From contig SSNU01000256.1 of assembly GCA_012064415.1 (NCBI GenBank), forward strand, positions 62,001 to 126,000: a DNA stretch of 64,000 bases, in the 5' to 3' direction. This document shows, piece by piece, positions 1-12,700 of this stretch. Origin of the DNA: Gyrodactylus bullatarudis (Eukaryota; Platyhelminthes; Monogenea; Gyrodactylidea; Gyrodactylidae). The position numbers were made by a program, and so were the translations under genes. Position 1 is the first letter of the stretch, and each line of letters opens with the position of its first letter. The notes below the pieces were generated by a model that was given only the letters and a program-made list of their open reading frames with translations, had not been told where the DNA came from and searched no databases.

Positions 1-59
1 TCAAACTAAAGACCGAAAGACGCTCTTGTATGAGCAAAAGATGTTTATTTTGAACTTAC

Positions 60-1264
60 CAGTGTACCTCCTTCTTTCTACGTCCATTCTTGTGGTTTTC
101 TTTGCTTGGTGTAACATTGGGATTTGAGTAGTCAGCTGAGCGACCATCAGTGACAAGACCACCTTGAGCAAAACCAGTAGCATCGTCATCCTTCTGAGGG
201 TCATTACAACGGAAACCATCGGCGGACATGTAGACAAGCATGATACTATTGTTTGACAAATCATTAAACGATGCTGATAGATGAGCAATAAACTTTGAGT
301 AAGTTGGCTTGTAGAGGAGGTATTTATTGGGATTAGCAAGTTTACTATTGGCACCTTTGCCAACTATGGAGAAGCTCTTATCGATATTAGATATGGACAG
401 GGTTTTTGAGGGGACACTCGAGTTGAATTCTGACTCGTCATGTTCAAAATTCTGGAGAATCCGGAAAATGTCGATAGATAATTCGGAGAATCTACGCTGG
501 GAAAAGCAATTTGATATGAGGAGCACTTCCTGGAGTTTCAGCTGTGGATACTGACACTTTTCATAGGTGGGGCATGAAGCCAATTTCAGGCGGCTGGAAT
601 TTTGATTGATTCCCTCGGTAAATGACAATATGTTATCTGCATCGAGGAATAATTCAATCTCTTGGACAATCAACTCCCAGTCAACATAATCCTGTGGTTT
701 GTAATTGTCTTTGTACAATTTAATCTGTTGAATATATTCCTTAACAAGGTCATGAACAGTTTTCATCTTTTTTAGTAAAAGGCAGACAATAATGTATCGG
801 GCATAATATCTTAACTTTTTGATAATCATTTCGGGTTTATCTTCTTTCTCCGCATTTGCATAATAGTTACGAGCACGAATTGCAGAGAAGAAGGCGTAGG
901 CTTCGTTTAGAAAATAGATTTCACTTGTTCTAAGATAATAATGATAGAAAACCTGTCCAATTTTCGAAGCAATATCTCCAATCTGCCATCTTTTCAGGCC
1001 AAAGCGTTCGTCGAGTACTTGGCGATTACTCTGCTGAAAACGCCATAACCTTGTGTAAACATCGAAAGTTTTACTGAAATGATTTTGCCAACGCTTATCT
1101 CCATATTGAGGTAAATCTCTGGTGAAAATAAGAATTTGTTAGAATACGAACAAGGGTGATTAATGATATCAAAAATACCTTAGACCATTGAAGAGAATCT
1201 TAGATTTATCCAGCAAGGAACTGAACTCGTTAACAATTTCAGTTTCAACCTTTTCGTTCTTCAT
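60..1264 (-). CDS. SCAI: SCAI (suppressor of cancer cell invasion) homologue, 5' part
   Basis: Coding exons lie at 1264-1179 and 1118-60 on the minus strand. The second ends CAC TG before a GTAAGT donor, so the remaining exons lie beyond the window edge. The translation follows the SCAI family closely: a DKSK-LFNGLRDLPQYG segment across the first junction, then LWRFQQSNRQVLDERFG, GQVFYHYYLRTSE, AFFSAIRARNYY and KLRYYARYIIVCLLL. SCAI proteins are nuclear repressors of MRTF/SRF transcription and also act in double-strand break repair (family knowledge). The start ATG is chosen because its exon is open only from there and the next gene begins 133 bp upstream in the opposite direction; vertebrate SCAI has a longer N-terminus, so a missed upstream exon is possible. 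Identification is firm, the exact start less so. Confidence 0.93.
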
Positions 1265-1397
1265 AACTGAACCTAGATCAAAGCAATTCAATTTAAATTT
1301 TTATATTTTTGCTTGATTTAAATCAAAACAAATCAAAATATATTCTTACAATTTTGTTTTATTTATTACAACAGGAAACTGTTTTATTTCAAAAATA
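1265..1397. promoter_or_regulatory. Bidirectional promoter gap between SCAI and REC8
   Basis: Only 133 bp separate the two divergent start codons, so both promoters and 5' leaders must sit here or overlap the neighbouring coding exons. The stretch is very AT-rich and shows no clear TATA box placed for either gene. Shared regulation is inference from spacing. Confidence 0.5.
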
Positions 1398-3626
1398 ATG
1401 TTCTATTGTAATGACTTGTTGAATATGAAACGAGGGCGTTTCGCCACCTTATGGCTGGCTGCGTTCAAGGGAAAAAGTATTCTTACCAAAGATCAAGTAT
1501 TCAAAGTGGATATTGTTGAAGTTTGTGATGCCTTAATCGAATACGTTAATGGCCAGAGATCTCGAAAGTTGTCGTTGTACATGTCATCGAATCTTTCTTA
1601 TGGAGTATGCGTTATATACAAATCAAAAATCGATTACATAATGAAAGATCTGAGTAACTTTCTAGCATTATTTCACACCAATATTGCAAAATTATCTAAA
1701 AAGACTGTTCTTGATGACCCAATCGAATCGTATGAACTACCGGATCTAGATTTACCAAGAAACTTTGTCGAACCAGAAGTGGATCAAGTAAATTTCTTTT
1801 CTTCAGCTTATTCTCTTTTTCAATAGAATATAATTTGCTACAAAGATATAACTCTAATTGACGAAGGAGAATTCTTCAACAGTGGGAGTTTCATTATAAA
1901 TCATGAGAACATGGACGATTTTGAGGAGAAGAATAATAACTCAATTTATTTCCAAGACTTTGGCTGCTCTATGGGCGAGGATCGAAGAATTGAAGAACAG
2001 AATATAGAATTTCACCAGATAAATGAGTTTATCTCTGATTTACACCTTGTACCAGAACAAACCCAGGAACTAAATGCAGACAATGTTATTGAACACGTGG
2101 CCAGTTCTCAGATTGAACAAGATAAAACCGCTAATATAGTTATGTGCCAGGACGTTAATATTCCAGGTGTATCTCAAGATGTCTTATCTCAAGTTCTAAC
2201 AAAGTAAGACTATCCTTTATCTAATCTTTTCCATTTAATAATTGGTAAATATTTATTAAGAGACCCCCTTTTTGTAAAAATATTTTATTGATAAAATTAT
2301 ATTTTGTACAGTTCCCCACACACCGTTGAAAAGGTAAGAAAAAAGAGGCTTGTTCGTATAATCGTTATTCACGTGTAGACTTTTGCATGGTTACTAAATT
2401 ATATTTTTTTCAAGTTTACCAATGAAAGTCAATCCCAACTGTTGAATGAACAAGACCTAGGATTGTCAGAGATTCCTCAAGTTGAAGAGCCTCGCCAAAA
2501 TGACAGAGTTTCCAATTTAAATTTCTCTCTGAGCTCCTATATGACTCCAATTCGTAAGAATAGGAAAAGGTCTATTCTTCAGTTTGGTACTCTACCACGT
2601 CTTGACGAGGAGGCTATTGAAACGAACGAGATCAGACCTAAAAAGAGGAAAATTAGACAGAGAATCTTTGATGAAAAAATAATGCTGAGTTTTGCTGATA
2701 TTCAAAATCAAAGGGACACTGCTCATCTAACTAGGAGACCGATTCGAGAGATTCGTGGTCAAGGAGAATCTCGAAAGCATGATTTTCTTCCAAAAGGTTA
2801 TTTTGAATCAATTCCTCTTGCTTTTCTGCTTCCAGCCAAATACTCAACCACTGGTCATCCGAACATTCTGAAAGTAAATCTTTAATGAAAAATTAACCAA
2901 AATGATTTAAATATTTTTTTTCAAGTTATTCACTAGCTCTGTACTTGCAAGACGAACAGAATTACCCTCATCTCCTGATAAAACAGCTGATGTAAAGTCT
3001 GTTGTAGACTCAATTGAGGGCATGAGATACGGATCTCATAATTCCTATGATTTCCAGTTGAAGGAGCAAGATCCATCCATTGCTTCCTATCCTTCGGTTA
3101 GTCCTGTACTTTTGGTATATCAATTTGATTATTTGTAAAATTTTCTGATATCTTTTCAAGCAAATCACTGAGTCTCGAACAAAGCTAAATTGCATCGAGG
3201 AAAGCAATCAGGAAATGAATTTCAACATGACAAACTCATTGATGGATGAACCTATTCTTCAACATGAATTGCAAGAAGAGTTTTCCCAACCCCGGGTAGA
3301 AGAAATATCAGAAGATTTGGGTATACTCTCAGACCTTAACTTTAATAAGCAAGACTATTCTGAGTAAGTTTATATTTAGAATGTATTCGAGAATTGAAAA
3401 GCCTGATTAAATTTGGAATTACTCTAGAAGATTGGTGAGAAAATTGGCGAATAACACAAACACTTTGTACTTCCATGAAATATTTCCAGATGGTCAGTTG
3501 ACGAATAAAAGATGTGTGGCTCGTTCCTTCCAAGGCCTATTGGAAATGGCCAAGAACAAACAAGTAGTTGTTCATCAAGAGAAATATTTTGAGCCAATAA
3601 TGATATCCAAAGCAGAGATGAACTAA
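1398..3626 (+). CDS. rec8: REC8-type meiotic cohesin kleisin
   Basis: Seven coding exons, 1398-1787, 1827-2203, 2312-2333, 2415-2873, 2926-3096, 3161-3363 and 3428-3626, join in frame to about 606 residues. The N-terminus (MFYCNDLLNMKRGRFATLWLA, residues 1-20 or so) is the kleisin N-domain that binds SMC3. The C-terminus, about residues 550-600 (TLYFHEIF, RSFQGLLEMAK, VHQEKYFEPI), is the winged helix that binds SMC1. The N-terminal sequence fits REC8 better than mitotic RAD21. The middle is poorly conserved and acidic, as expected for a separase-cleaved linker. REC8 holds sister chromatids together in meiosis (family knowledge). The third exon is only 22 nt. A polyadenylation signal AATAAA lies at 3680-3685. 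RAD21L is the main alternative. Confidence 0.85.
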
Positions 3627-3772
3627 TTATTTTTTGTTGATTTATTGTTTTTTTAAACTTTTTAAATACAAATTTTATCAATAAAAGAATTTAAACAAAG
3701 CAGACGATATTCTCAGTCATCTAAAGTTTTATCAGTGTTAAAATTTGAAAAATTTTATTGCAATTTATACTT

Positions 3773-5853
3773 ATGACTGGAGAGGAACCAAAAGATTTGC
3801 GATTCGATCGTCAACTGAGGTTGGAAAAGTTGTTTAATCTTTAGATTATGGTCTAATCATGGACAAGAGTGCCTTCAGAACGCAAACCTCTGTTTTATTA
3901 ATAGTTGCGGCATTTCGACTGAAATTCTGAAGAATCTCGTACTTCCTAGCATCGGTTCATTCACGATTATAGACTCCAAGACAGTATCGAAAAGTGACTT
4001 GGGATCCAAGTTAGTTCTTCTTAGTAAATCTCTAGTTTTTTTGTTGATATTGACTCCTATGGCAAGCCGAGAGCCACTGTTGTCTGTGAGAATCTTTTGC
4101 GACTCAATCCCTACGTAAAGGGAAATTATTTAATCAAAGATATAAACATGATTATTGAGTCAGAGCCGTCCTTTCTACAACAATTCGATGTGATCATTTC
4201 AACAGATCCCACTGAATCGTAAGTTGTAGGATTTTGTATTTTTAGACTTACTGTAAAGTTGAAAAAACTGTGTCGCAACATGAATATTCCCTTCCTCGTG
4301 TGCTATACAATCGGGATGATTGGCTTCTTACAAGTACACATTGACGAGCACACAATAATTGAGAGTCATCCCGATGCAACAATTCCGGATCTCCGTTTAG
4401 ATATACCAATTCCAGGCATGAATGAACTCATCCATCTGGAACACAACAATTTTGTCAAGGAGTTGACTCTCTCGGAAAAGCTCACCATGACAGCTCATGA
4501 CTTTGGTCATATTCCCTGGCTCATAATCATAAAACACGCTCTTAACAAGTACTATGAAACACACGAAAATAAATATCCTTCAAACTTCAAGGAGAGAAAA
4601 ATTATAGTTGAAATAATTCAAAATTACCAATCCAGCATCATTGACCTTCTTAAGAGGGAAGATCCGGAGGAATCAAGAAACCTCTACGAGTTGGAAAATT
4701 TCAAAGAGGCTATTAGTGCTGTCAATACTGCCCTAAATCCAACCAGAGTAAATTATATTTGAATTATACTTTCCCCTCTTGAATACAGATTCCTGATGAA
4801 GTTCAAGAAGTTCTACAGGCATCAGAATCAATAAATTTATCCCACCTGGAAGATAGGCAGAATAAAAGTCCCTTTCAAAATCCCAGACTATTCTGGACTC
4901 TTGTTAAGGCCCTAAAAGAGTTTGTTGACGAACGTGGATATTTACCCCTCAGGGGATCAATACCAGACATGGCTAGTGATACAAAGCGCTACTTGGAATT
5001 ACAGAATCTTTATAAAACAGTACACGAAGAGCATGTCAACATTATTGAAGAAAAATCTATTAAGGTTTGCTAACAAATCTAATATAATCAACTGTATAAT
5101 TAAATTTGTTTAAAAATTTTAGCTTGGCACCAAGATAGATAAAGCTATCGTCCAAATTTTTGGTTAGTAAAACAATTTTTACTTCTCATTCATGGTTGGT
5201 TGATGATTTCTCTTTTTTTTCAACTTGCAGTTAAAAATGCATTCTTCATACGCCTTCTCCGTGGTGATGAATCAGAAACAGACTTGTCCCCAACAAAGCT
5301 TCAAAATTTATGTGAGTAGAACTGAAAGAAAACAATGTCTAGAGAGTTAATTTACTCTTGATTAAATATAGCACTTATGCCTAATTCTCCTGAAAATGAT
5401 AGTCTTTACTGGTATTGGACGTTAAAGGCTGCCCTACTCTTCCTCGAGGACCACCAGAGATGGCCTGGTTGTTTCAAGGTATGCCCTATTCCTTTTAAAA
5501 TGTAGGCCTACTCGAATACTTCGCCGGGTGCAATGGATGCTGCTTGTAGTCAGGCTTTAGTGAAGAAAAGTGACGACATCCAAGACCTTATTCAACGAGA
5601 TATTGCCCTTTTGAGTAATTATCTAGGAAAATTCCTCAGAGCTAGCCCAGAGTTGAGCCAGAATCTCTGTACAAATCACATAATGGAAATGGTCCGATTC
5701 GGCGGTGGGGAAATTCATGCAATATCTGCTTTTTGTGGTGGAATTGCAGCTCAGGAGGTCATCAAACTTATTACCCATCAGTTCGTTCCCATCTTCAACA
5801 AGCCCTTGATTTATAACGGTATCAATCAGAGCGTAAACACCATCGACTTTTAG
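3773..5853 (+). CDS. NAE1: NEDD8-activating enzyme E1 regulatory subunit (APP-BP1)
   Basis: Nine coding exons, 3773-3819, 3845-4009, 4036-4218, 4246-4747, 4789-5064, 5123-5162, 5231-5311, 5372-5478 and 5506-5853, join in frame to about 582 residues. Family features include the start DLRFDRQLRLWSNHGQECL, a Rossmann-like stretch around GSFTIIDS, VKLKKLCRNMNIPFLVC in the middle, and the C-terminal block GGEIHAISAFCGGIAAQEVIKLIT. NAE1 pairs with UBA3 to charge NEDD8 for cullin modification; it carries no catalytic cysteine of its own (family knowledge). The start lies 147 bp after the REC8 stop on the same strand. AATAAA sits at 5871-5876. Confidence 0.93.
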
Positions 5854-6179
5854 GCGTTTGATTTTATAAAAATAAAAGAGATGAATTCAAAATTTTTTTA
5901 TTTTCTCCGCAGTTCTTCGTACATATATACTCGTTTGATAAAAAATCATTCAATTACTTAAAAATAATTATAATCTTTTTTGTTTTTACACTTTCTCTTC
6001 AAAATAATAATAATTGTGTAAGTGGGGGGGGGGGTATCAAGATCTGGGTAAGAACTAGGGGTAACATGTTTCAACAAGAGAAAAAAGATGTAAACAGGGT
6101 CTAAAAGGTAATTAGAGTTCATTAAGCAGGGGTTGGGGGGTGACTAAAATTATTTTATGGTGGAAAGACACAAAAAGGG
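5854..6179. other. Convergent 3' intergenic gap with a G10 run
   Basis: NAE1 and HBS1 end facing each other across about 330 bp. The NAE1 polyadenylation signal lies at 5871-5876. A homopurine-rich tract with an uninterrupted run of about ten G near 6025-6034 is the only striking sequence; I see no gene here. Confidence 0.6.
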
Positions 6180-9100
6180 TCAGTTGAAATTGCTAGAGGA
6201 TTCTTTTGGTTTAAGAATGCCTGTTACAATTCCTCCTGCAACAGAAGAGGTACCCAACCGGATTAGGAAGCGACCCAGAGGCTTGCAGTTATCATAGAGG
6301 TCAATACACCGAAGTTTATCAAGGGTTAACTCTACTTCAGCTGTCGAGTTGGAAGTTATAAATCTTGGACGTGTATTTATCTCTGGTTCTTGGCCGTTTT
6401 TACCCTTGCGTTCCTGGGAAGTGAGAAGTTTCGAGATCTTAGCATTGAAAGAGTTGCACAGGTGATGAACAATAACTGGGAAACCTTTGGTTAAGGGATG
6501 AGACAACTTCATTATGGTGAGTTTACACTTGATTCGATTGGTAACAGAGACAGGATGATCTGGATCAGAGATAATATCTCCCATTGTAAGGATGTGATAG
6601 GGATCAATGTTTTGAAAGAACAAAGCAATCTGATCTCCATTAAAGGCAGCCTTCAGGGTATTATTCATCATTGTGGATTCATCAAAGAGGTCAGTGGCCT
6701 GGGTATTCGAGGAGAAGCACATTGATTTTATCGTTTTAACGATGGCAGGTGTACCGCTAGGATGACAGACAACTTTACTTGTGGGAATATTGACACCAGC
6801 CGAAAGTGCCCCAGAAATCATACGACCACAGACAGCTGGAGTTGAACTGCCTGTAGGCTTGTAGATGTCACTGACAACAAATCTGAGTGGTTCATCAATG
6901 TTCCTCTCAATTTCCGGCCAATCGTCAACAATTCCCATGAGACTTGGACCCTGGTACCAGGGAGCCAACTTTTTAATATCCGATTCTGTTGACTGGGATT
7001 TCACGTTCTTACACCAAGACTGACTGTTGTCTGTCAAGTTGACACCCATGAGACCAGAGACGGGGACAAAATCAACACTTTGCATGCCTAATGGCTTAAT
7101 GAACGAGGACAGACGGCTTTTTATGTCATTGAATCGATCCTGGGACCAGTTGATGCTATCCAGTTTATTAACGGCCACAATAAGACGATTAATGCCAAAC
7201 ATGCGAAGAAGGATCGTATGCTCCCTAGTTTGGCCGTTCTCCTCGAAGCCAGTCTCAAATTCTCCACTTGATGCATTTATGACGAGAATGGCAAAATCAG
7301 CTTGAGCAGCACCACTAATCACTTGAGGGACAAAGTCCTTGTGGCCAGGAGCGTCGAGCAGAATAATCTTTAAAGAATTAAATGCAATTAATTAAGATTA
7401 GAAATTAGTGATCAGAATGAAGCTAATATTTTAAAATCATTAATCAATTTAAAGGTTTCTTTTGTTGGCCATCTAATAGATTATATTCTTACTTTCACAA
7501 AAAAAGGAATGACTTGATTGAATTAAGGAAGATACTATGCCTTAAATTTCTATGAATTGTAGTTTTAATCGGATGATTTTGATAAATTTTTAAATCTTAA
7601 AGCTTGAAAAAAGGAAATTATGTCCTACTTATAAGTGGTCAATAGTAATTTTCAATCTTCTGTTAGTTTTCTTATGCTATACATGAAAAATTTGAAATTT
7701 CGTCAACTTACGCGTTTCTTTTCTGTCTCCAGAGTAGATTGACTAACATCCATTGTGACACCCCTCTCTCGTTCCTCTTTGGTCTGATCAAGAACCCAGG
7801 CAAAGGCAAACGAGCCCTTACCAATTTTCTGAGCGTCCCACTGGAATTTGGCCAGCTGTTTAGAGTTAACCTGACCACATTGACATAATAGATTACCCAT
7901 GAGAGTACTCTTACCAGCATCAACATGGCCAACTACAATCAAATTGAGGGAAGGCTTAAAGTTATTCTCCCTCGATTCCTGGTACATCTTCAAGAGTGGT
8001 TTACGATCTATCTTATCAGCAATTGTCCCACTAATACTGGAAAATGATGCATTCATAGTTAGATTGTTGGACTCTCCTGAGGATTCAGTTTTCCCTTCGA
8101 TTTTCTTATTGGCTGTGTCCGGCTGTTTTACTCCAGGGGGTTTAACTGAAACGAAATGAACTTTTATGAAGAAGATTGAAGAATTAGTAGAGACAGAGAC
8201 TGAAAAACCCACAATAAGATTTTTTCGCCTTCTCTTTCTTCATTGGTAGTTTACGTAGATAATTCCTAGACATGTCAGAGCTAGTAAATGGATTTATATG
8301 ATAGACTACAGGTTCGGGAACATCAAAGAGGAAGAATTTAGGAATTTTATGTCGACTTAGAGAATAATACCTTTTCATTGGATCATGAGAGCGTTTCAGC
8401 CTCTTCAGCCAGTTATAATTCAAGTTTAAAGCTACTTTAGACTTTCCGATAGACTGGGATAATTTTGAGTTGGAAATTGGTTTAGTAAAGGAAAGTTTAA
8501 CAACTCGATTAGTCTGATGGGATTCAACTAAACTCTGACTAGTCGACCTAGTAAACATGGCACACTTAAATGGGTCAATAATTGAATGATTAATGGATTT
8601 TTTTGTTGCAGAAGAGATGGCCCTCTTATTCGTGGTTAGATCAGTAGAAGATGATGAGATAGCCTCCATCTTGTTGTTTACAGAGACTCTTGACGAAGTT
8701 AGTGAGCAAAGAACATCAAAGTCCAGCTCATCCACAACGCTCTTAACTAGTATAATATAATTAGAATCAATCAAGGACTTACCAGGCAAAGATTTCTCTG
8801 CTTTATCCTTTAAATTAGTCTTGATATCTACAACATTAGTGGTTATGGTATTCCTTAGGGAAAAAGATGAATTAGCCTGAGAAATTAGATTGCTCGAAAG
8901 ATCATCATAGTCTTCGTCTATTTCGAATACTTCATTAAAAAACATTTTAGACTCATTTTTGGAATCGATAGGCTGAAAATCATTTGTATCCATTTCAAAA
9001 GACTTTGTTTGAGGTGACATAATCAATGTTTCGGACATTTTGGAGTTATTAAAAATATACTTGTTGGCTATAATCGATAGAATTAATAGAAGAAAGTTAC

Positions 9101-9240
9101 CAGTATTTGGAGAAATCGTGTAGTCATCATCTACTGAGCTATAATAATGTTCCTCGTAAAAATTAATATCTAAATTGAATAATTAATAAACACTGCATAC
9201 CGTCGTCATCTAAGTTGCGAACATTTCTATGTCTAGCCAT
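6180..9240 (-). CDS. HBS1L: HBS1-like ribosome-rescue GTPase
   Basis: Five coding exons on the minus strand, 9240-9201, 9169-9101, 9067-8213, 8145-7712 and 7367-6180, join in frame to about 861 residues. The start MARHRNVRNLDDD and the following SSVDDDYTISP are the HBS1 N-terminal domain. The GTPase domain starts near residue 385: G1 GHVDAGKST at about 394, G2 within RGVTMDV, G3 DAPGH at about 471 and G4 NKLD near 534, followed by two beta-barrel domains ending VAGGIVTGIL. HBS1 works with Pelota to split stalled ribosomes in no-go and non-stop decay (family knowledge). The MARHRNVR start separates it from eRF3 and EF1A. The region from about residue 40 to 320 is long, Ser/Lys-rich and unfamiliar. 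Confidence 0.93.
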
Positions 9241-9762
9241 TATTAACTTATATAATCAAGATTATCTTCAGGTCATAAAATTTTGAAATAGTGAATAAAC
9301 TAAAAGAAAATACTCAAATGTTCTTTAATGTGTTTTAACGCTTGGTGTCACGAAGAAGAAATAAAATTCGAATCAAATAAATGAGATTTTTTAGTAATTT
9401 TTTAACTTATAATGTTTACTTGTAAGTAACTTGATGAAAATATTAAATAAAATTCTAAATTAAGAAACACAAATGAAGCAATTAAAAAATGGTTTTTATT
9501 ATAATTATCATCATATTTACAAACATTTTTATTTCGAAGAAGAAGAAAATCTCCAAATAAATCTCAACAAATACATCTTCACATAATTACATTGCTACTG
9601 ACAGCAATTCAATGAAAATTTTCTATTTTTCTTCAAAATCAATTTACGATAGCATTTCTTTCAAGGTGCTAAACTTTTCTTTGTTATTTTTACATTTTTC
9701 ACAAGTCATAATTATTGATCTTCATCGAGTTTTGTGCTGGGTCTAATATTCCGACTTTATTA
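9241..9762. other. Intergenic gap between HBS1 and Nkx6
   Basis: About 520 bp of AT-rich sequence between the HBS1 start and the Nkx6 stop. It should contain the HBS1 promoter and the Nkx6 3' untranslated region. No open frame or repeat is evident. Confidence 0.5.
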
Positions 9763-12700
9763 TCACGACATACTAAATCCATTCGTGTTTAGTTCACCGG
9801 CCAATTGGTTAAACATGACAGAAGTACCATTATTAGTAGATGAAACCTTGTTATCCTTTGTACTGGGGATATTAGTAGCACTATTATGATTATTGGTAAT
9901 TTGATTAAATAAAGGATTCAAATGGGGCAATAGGAACATTTTTGCACTCTCCTGGCTAGTCAGATTCTTGAGAAATTTATTCAGAAACATTGGCGAGTTA
10001 TCCATCTCCTTGCCCATTGATGCGATTGTAGTTCTGAGGAGATTCTCTGCCTTCTCTGCATCCGTCATCGATGGGTTATTCGAGGAGGCATTCTCAATGT
10101 CGTTGCCGCCATTCGATGAACATTCATCGGATGAGTTGTTATTTGTGGAATTCTGATTGTTATTCGAATCATTGAAGGGGAACTCATCAGAGTTGGCCAT
10201 CTTTGACTTGAAGGATGAATCCGATTTCATGGAATAGTTCAATTTTGTTGTTGGCGTCGACATTCCATTAGGACAAGTTGTCGGGACTGTACTTATGACA
10301 TCGGCTGCATTCTTTTTACGCCATTTTGTCCGACGATTTTGGAACCAAACCTGAATAAAAAAAGTGAAATCATTAAATGACCTTGTTTTTTTTGTTTCTA
10401 TTGATACAAAAAAGAGCACCTTTTTGAATGTTGGTCAAATGAAAGAAAAAAGAAGATTTATCGAGTCCATTGTCAATTCTTAATCGGAAATTTCCCATAA
10501 AATGACAGTGTAAATGTATAGATATTTATCATCGTCATCCTTATCATGAGAACATATTATAATATTGCAGTACGCATCTAATAGATTGCATTACAATTAC
10601 CACATTCCATTTTATTATTATCACAGTATTTTTCTATATATAACAATAATAATAATTATTATTATTATCCTAATCTATCACTATCTTGCATATATTTTTA
10701 ATGTTATGCAAGAGTTACATTCGTATAAATTGAATAATATTATAGTAGTATTATCCAGTACTAATTTAATTCATATGGTCTTTTATAAATGTTAATGATG
10801 AATATGAAATCTAAGTACTACATGATACATATCTCTATTTATTGTTATATACGAGAAAAGACAGAAAGAGAGAGCATATGTTTTTCTTAAATGCGCTTCT
10901 ATAGTAAACTATCAAAAAATTAGCTCTTGTCTTCCTTGTCCCTCCTCGTCATCTAAGAATACTTTTTTTATCATAATACTGCCTTAAATGCACCCATCTC
11001 TTGGATTTAATTCAACAAAGGGGTAGAGAGAATGATTCAAAATGAAAATATTGCATCACATATGCAATGAATGATGGAGTACGTCGCATAATTATAATTT
11101 TTGGATTGATTTCATCCCACATAGAAATTCTTAACATATTTCCACAAGGATAAATTATGCAATGTAATAATGATGATTACAATTAATAATAACCCACCAA
11201 AACACTATGATCTATATATGTACAAATTACATTTTTGTTTTAATAAGTACATGAATTATGTTGAAATACATTATCGCGTATATGCGATATTCATTCATTT
11301 GAATAAAAGTTGTAAAAAATGAATTAAGATTTTCATTATTATTATTATCCTTGGATGCATACAAACAAATTTGTTTTTTTATATCTTCTCCTTTGTATTA
11401 AAATCCTAGTGTTTTGGATTATGAAAAAAAGTGTCAACTGTTTCGATAATAATGATACATCATATACATATTAACACAAACGAAAATGTTTAGTGATTCC
11501 TCTGTAATAAATCAAGAGAGACAAAGCAATAATGAATGATTTAGTATTTTTAATACGTTTTATTATATTTATTTATTTTTTTCATCAAATAAACTTATTT
11601 ATTTATGAATTCTAATTAAGAATGTCTTGCTATATAATCTTCTTTTTTATCATCAAATACAAAGTACAAAAAAGAATACAAAAATACCTCATGTGGGAGT
11701 TTAGAAAATGAATGTCAACTTTTGCTTTCATTTTTTTTGATACAAATCCCTATTATAATTCTGTTGGACATAGAGATTTGTTGATGGGAAAAGAGTCCTA
11801 CCCAATTAATTAATAAATTAATTAATTATAATTTTACACACAGAATTACATTGATATGATGCAGTGTCAAAAATATATTATTATAATATTTAGTTGTAGA
11901 CAATTATAATGATAACGATATAGAGAGGGGTGTTGTTATTTTTCCTCAATGAATTATTTATATTTCTTGTAACATTAACAACAAAAAGAAGACAATTAAA
12001 GAAGCCGATATGAAATAAATATAGAGAAATTTAAAATGTAATAAAAAATTCTCTCTGGATAATTTCACATACATTTGAAAAGTTTTTATAAAATCATCAA
12101 TATCCGCTGAAAGTTATTCAGAAAAAGTAATATATTTATATATATCCCATAATGATAATATTTTTATTTCGATATGATAAATTATTATATACATTGCAAT
12201 TTTTTCAATCTATCTGTGTAATATGACAGTTTGTTATTTTATTATTCATCTTTTCTGAATGAATGATTGTGAAATATTGAAATATCGCGTACCAGTTTAA
12301 ATGAAAACAAATAAAATTACTATGCTAAATTACCAATTTAAGTGAGAAATGTTTCTCTTTTTAAAGGTACGTGGCGATGAAAAAAAGAAACTTTTATTGA
12401 CCAATAGTCTAGTAGTAATAGTAGTAATAATTTCCCCACCCTCTTTTTCATCTCGCCATATTTCGCATAGGATCTCTCTAGCTCATTTTATTTATTTTTA
12501 TTGTTTTTAATTTCTTAACAAACTGTTTGTTATTTTCATTTATTTTATTGCAACTACTATAATTTTTTATTATCGAATCCCAAACCAACAGGAGTGATGG
12601 CGAAAACGAGTAGGCGTTGTTGATGTCAAGAATAAATTATCCAGTTATGAATGATCCAGATAAAAAATATAAAAAAATTATTTATTTTTCCTGTTACTCT

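Noticed and set aside
6025..6034. G-run as a G-quadruplex or terminator
   Set aside because: A single run of G without the four spaced tracts; probably a homopolymer between convergent genes.
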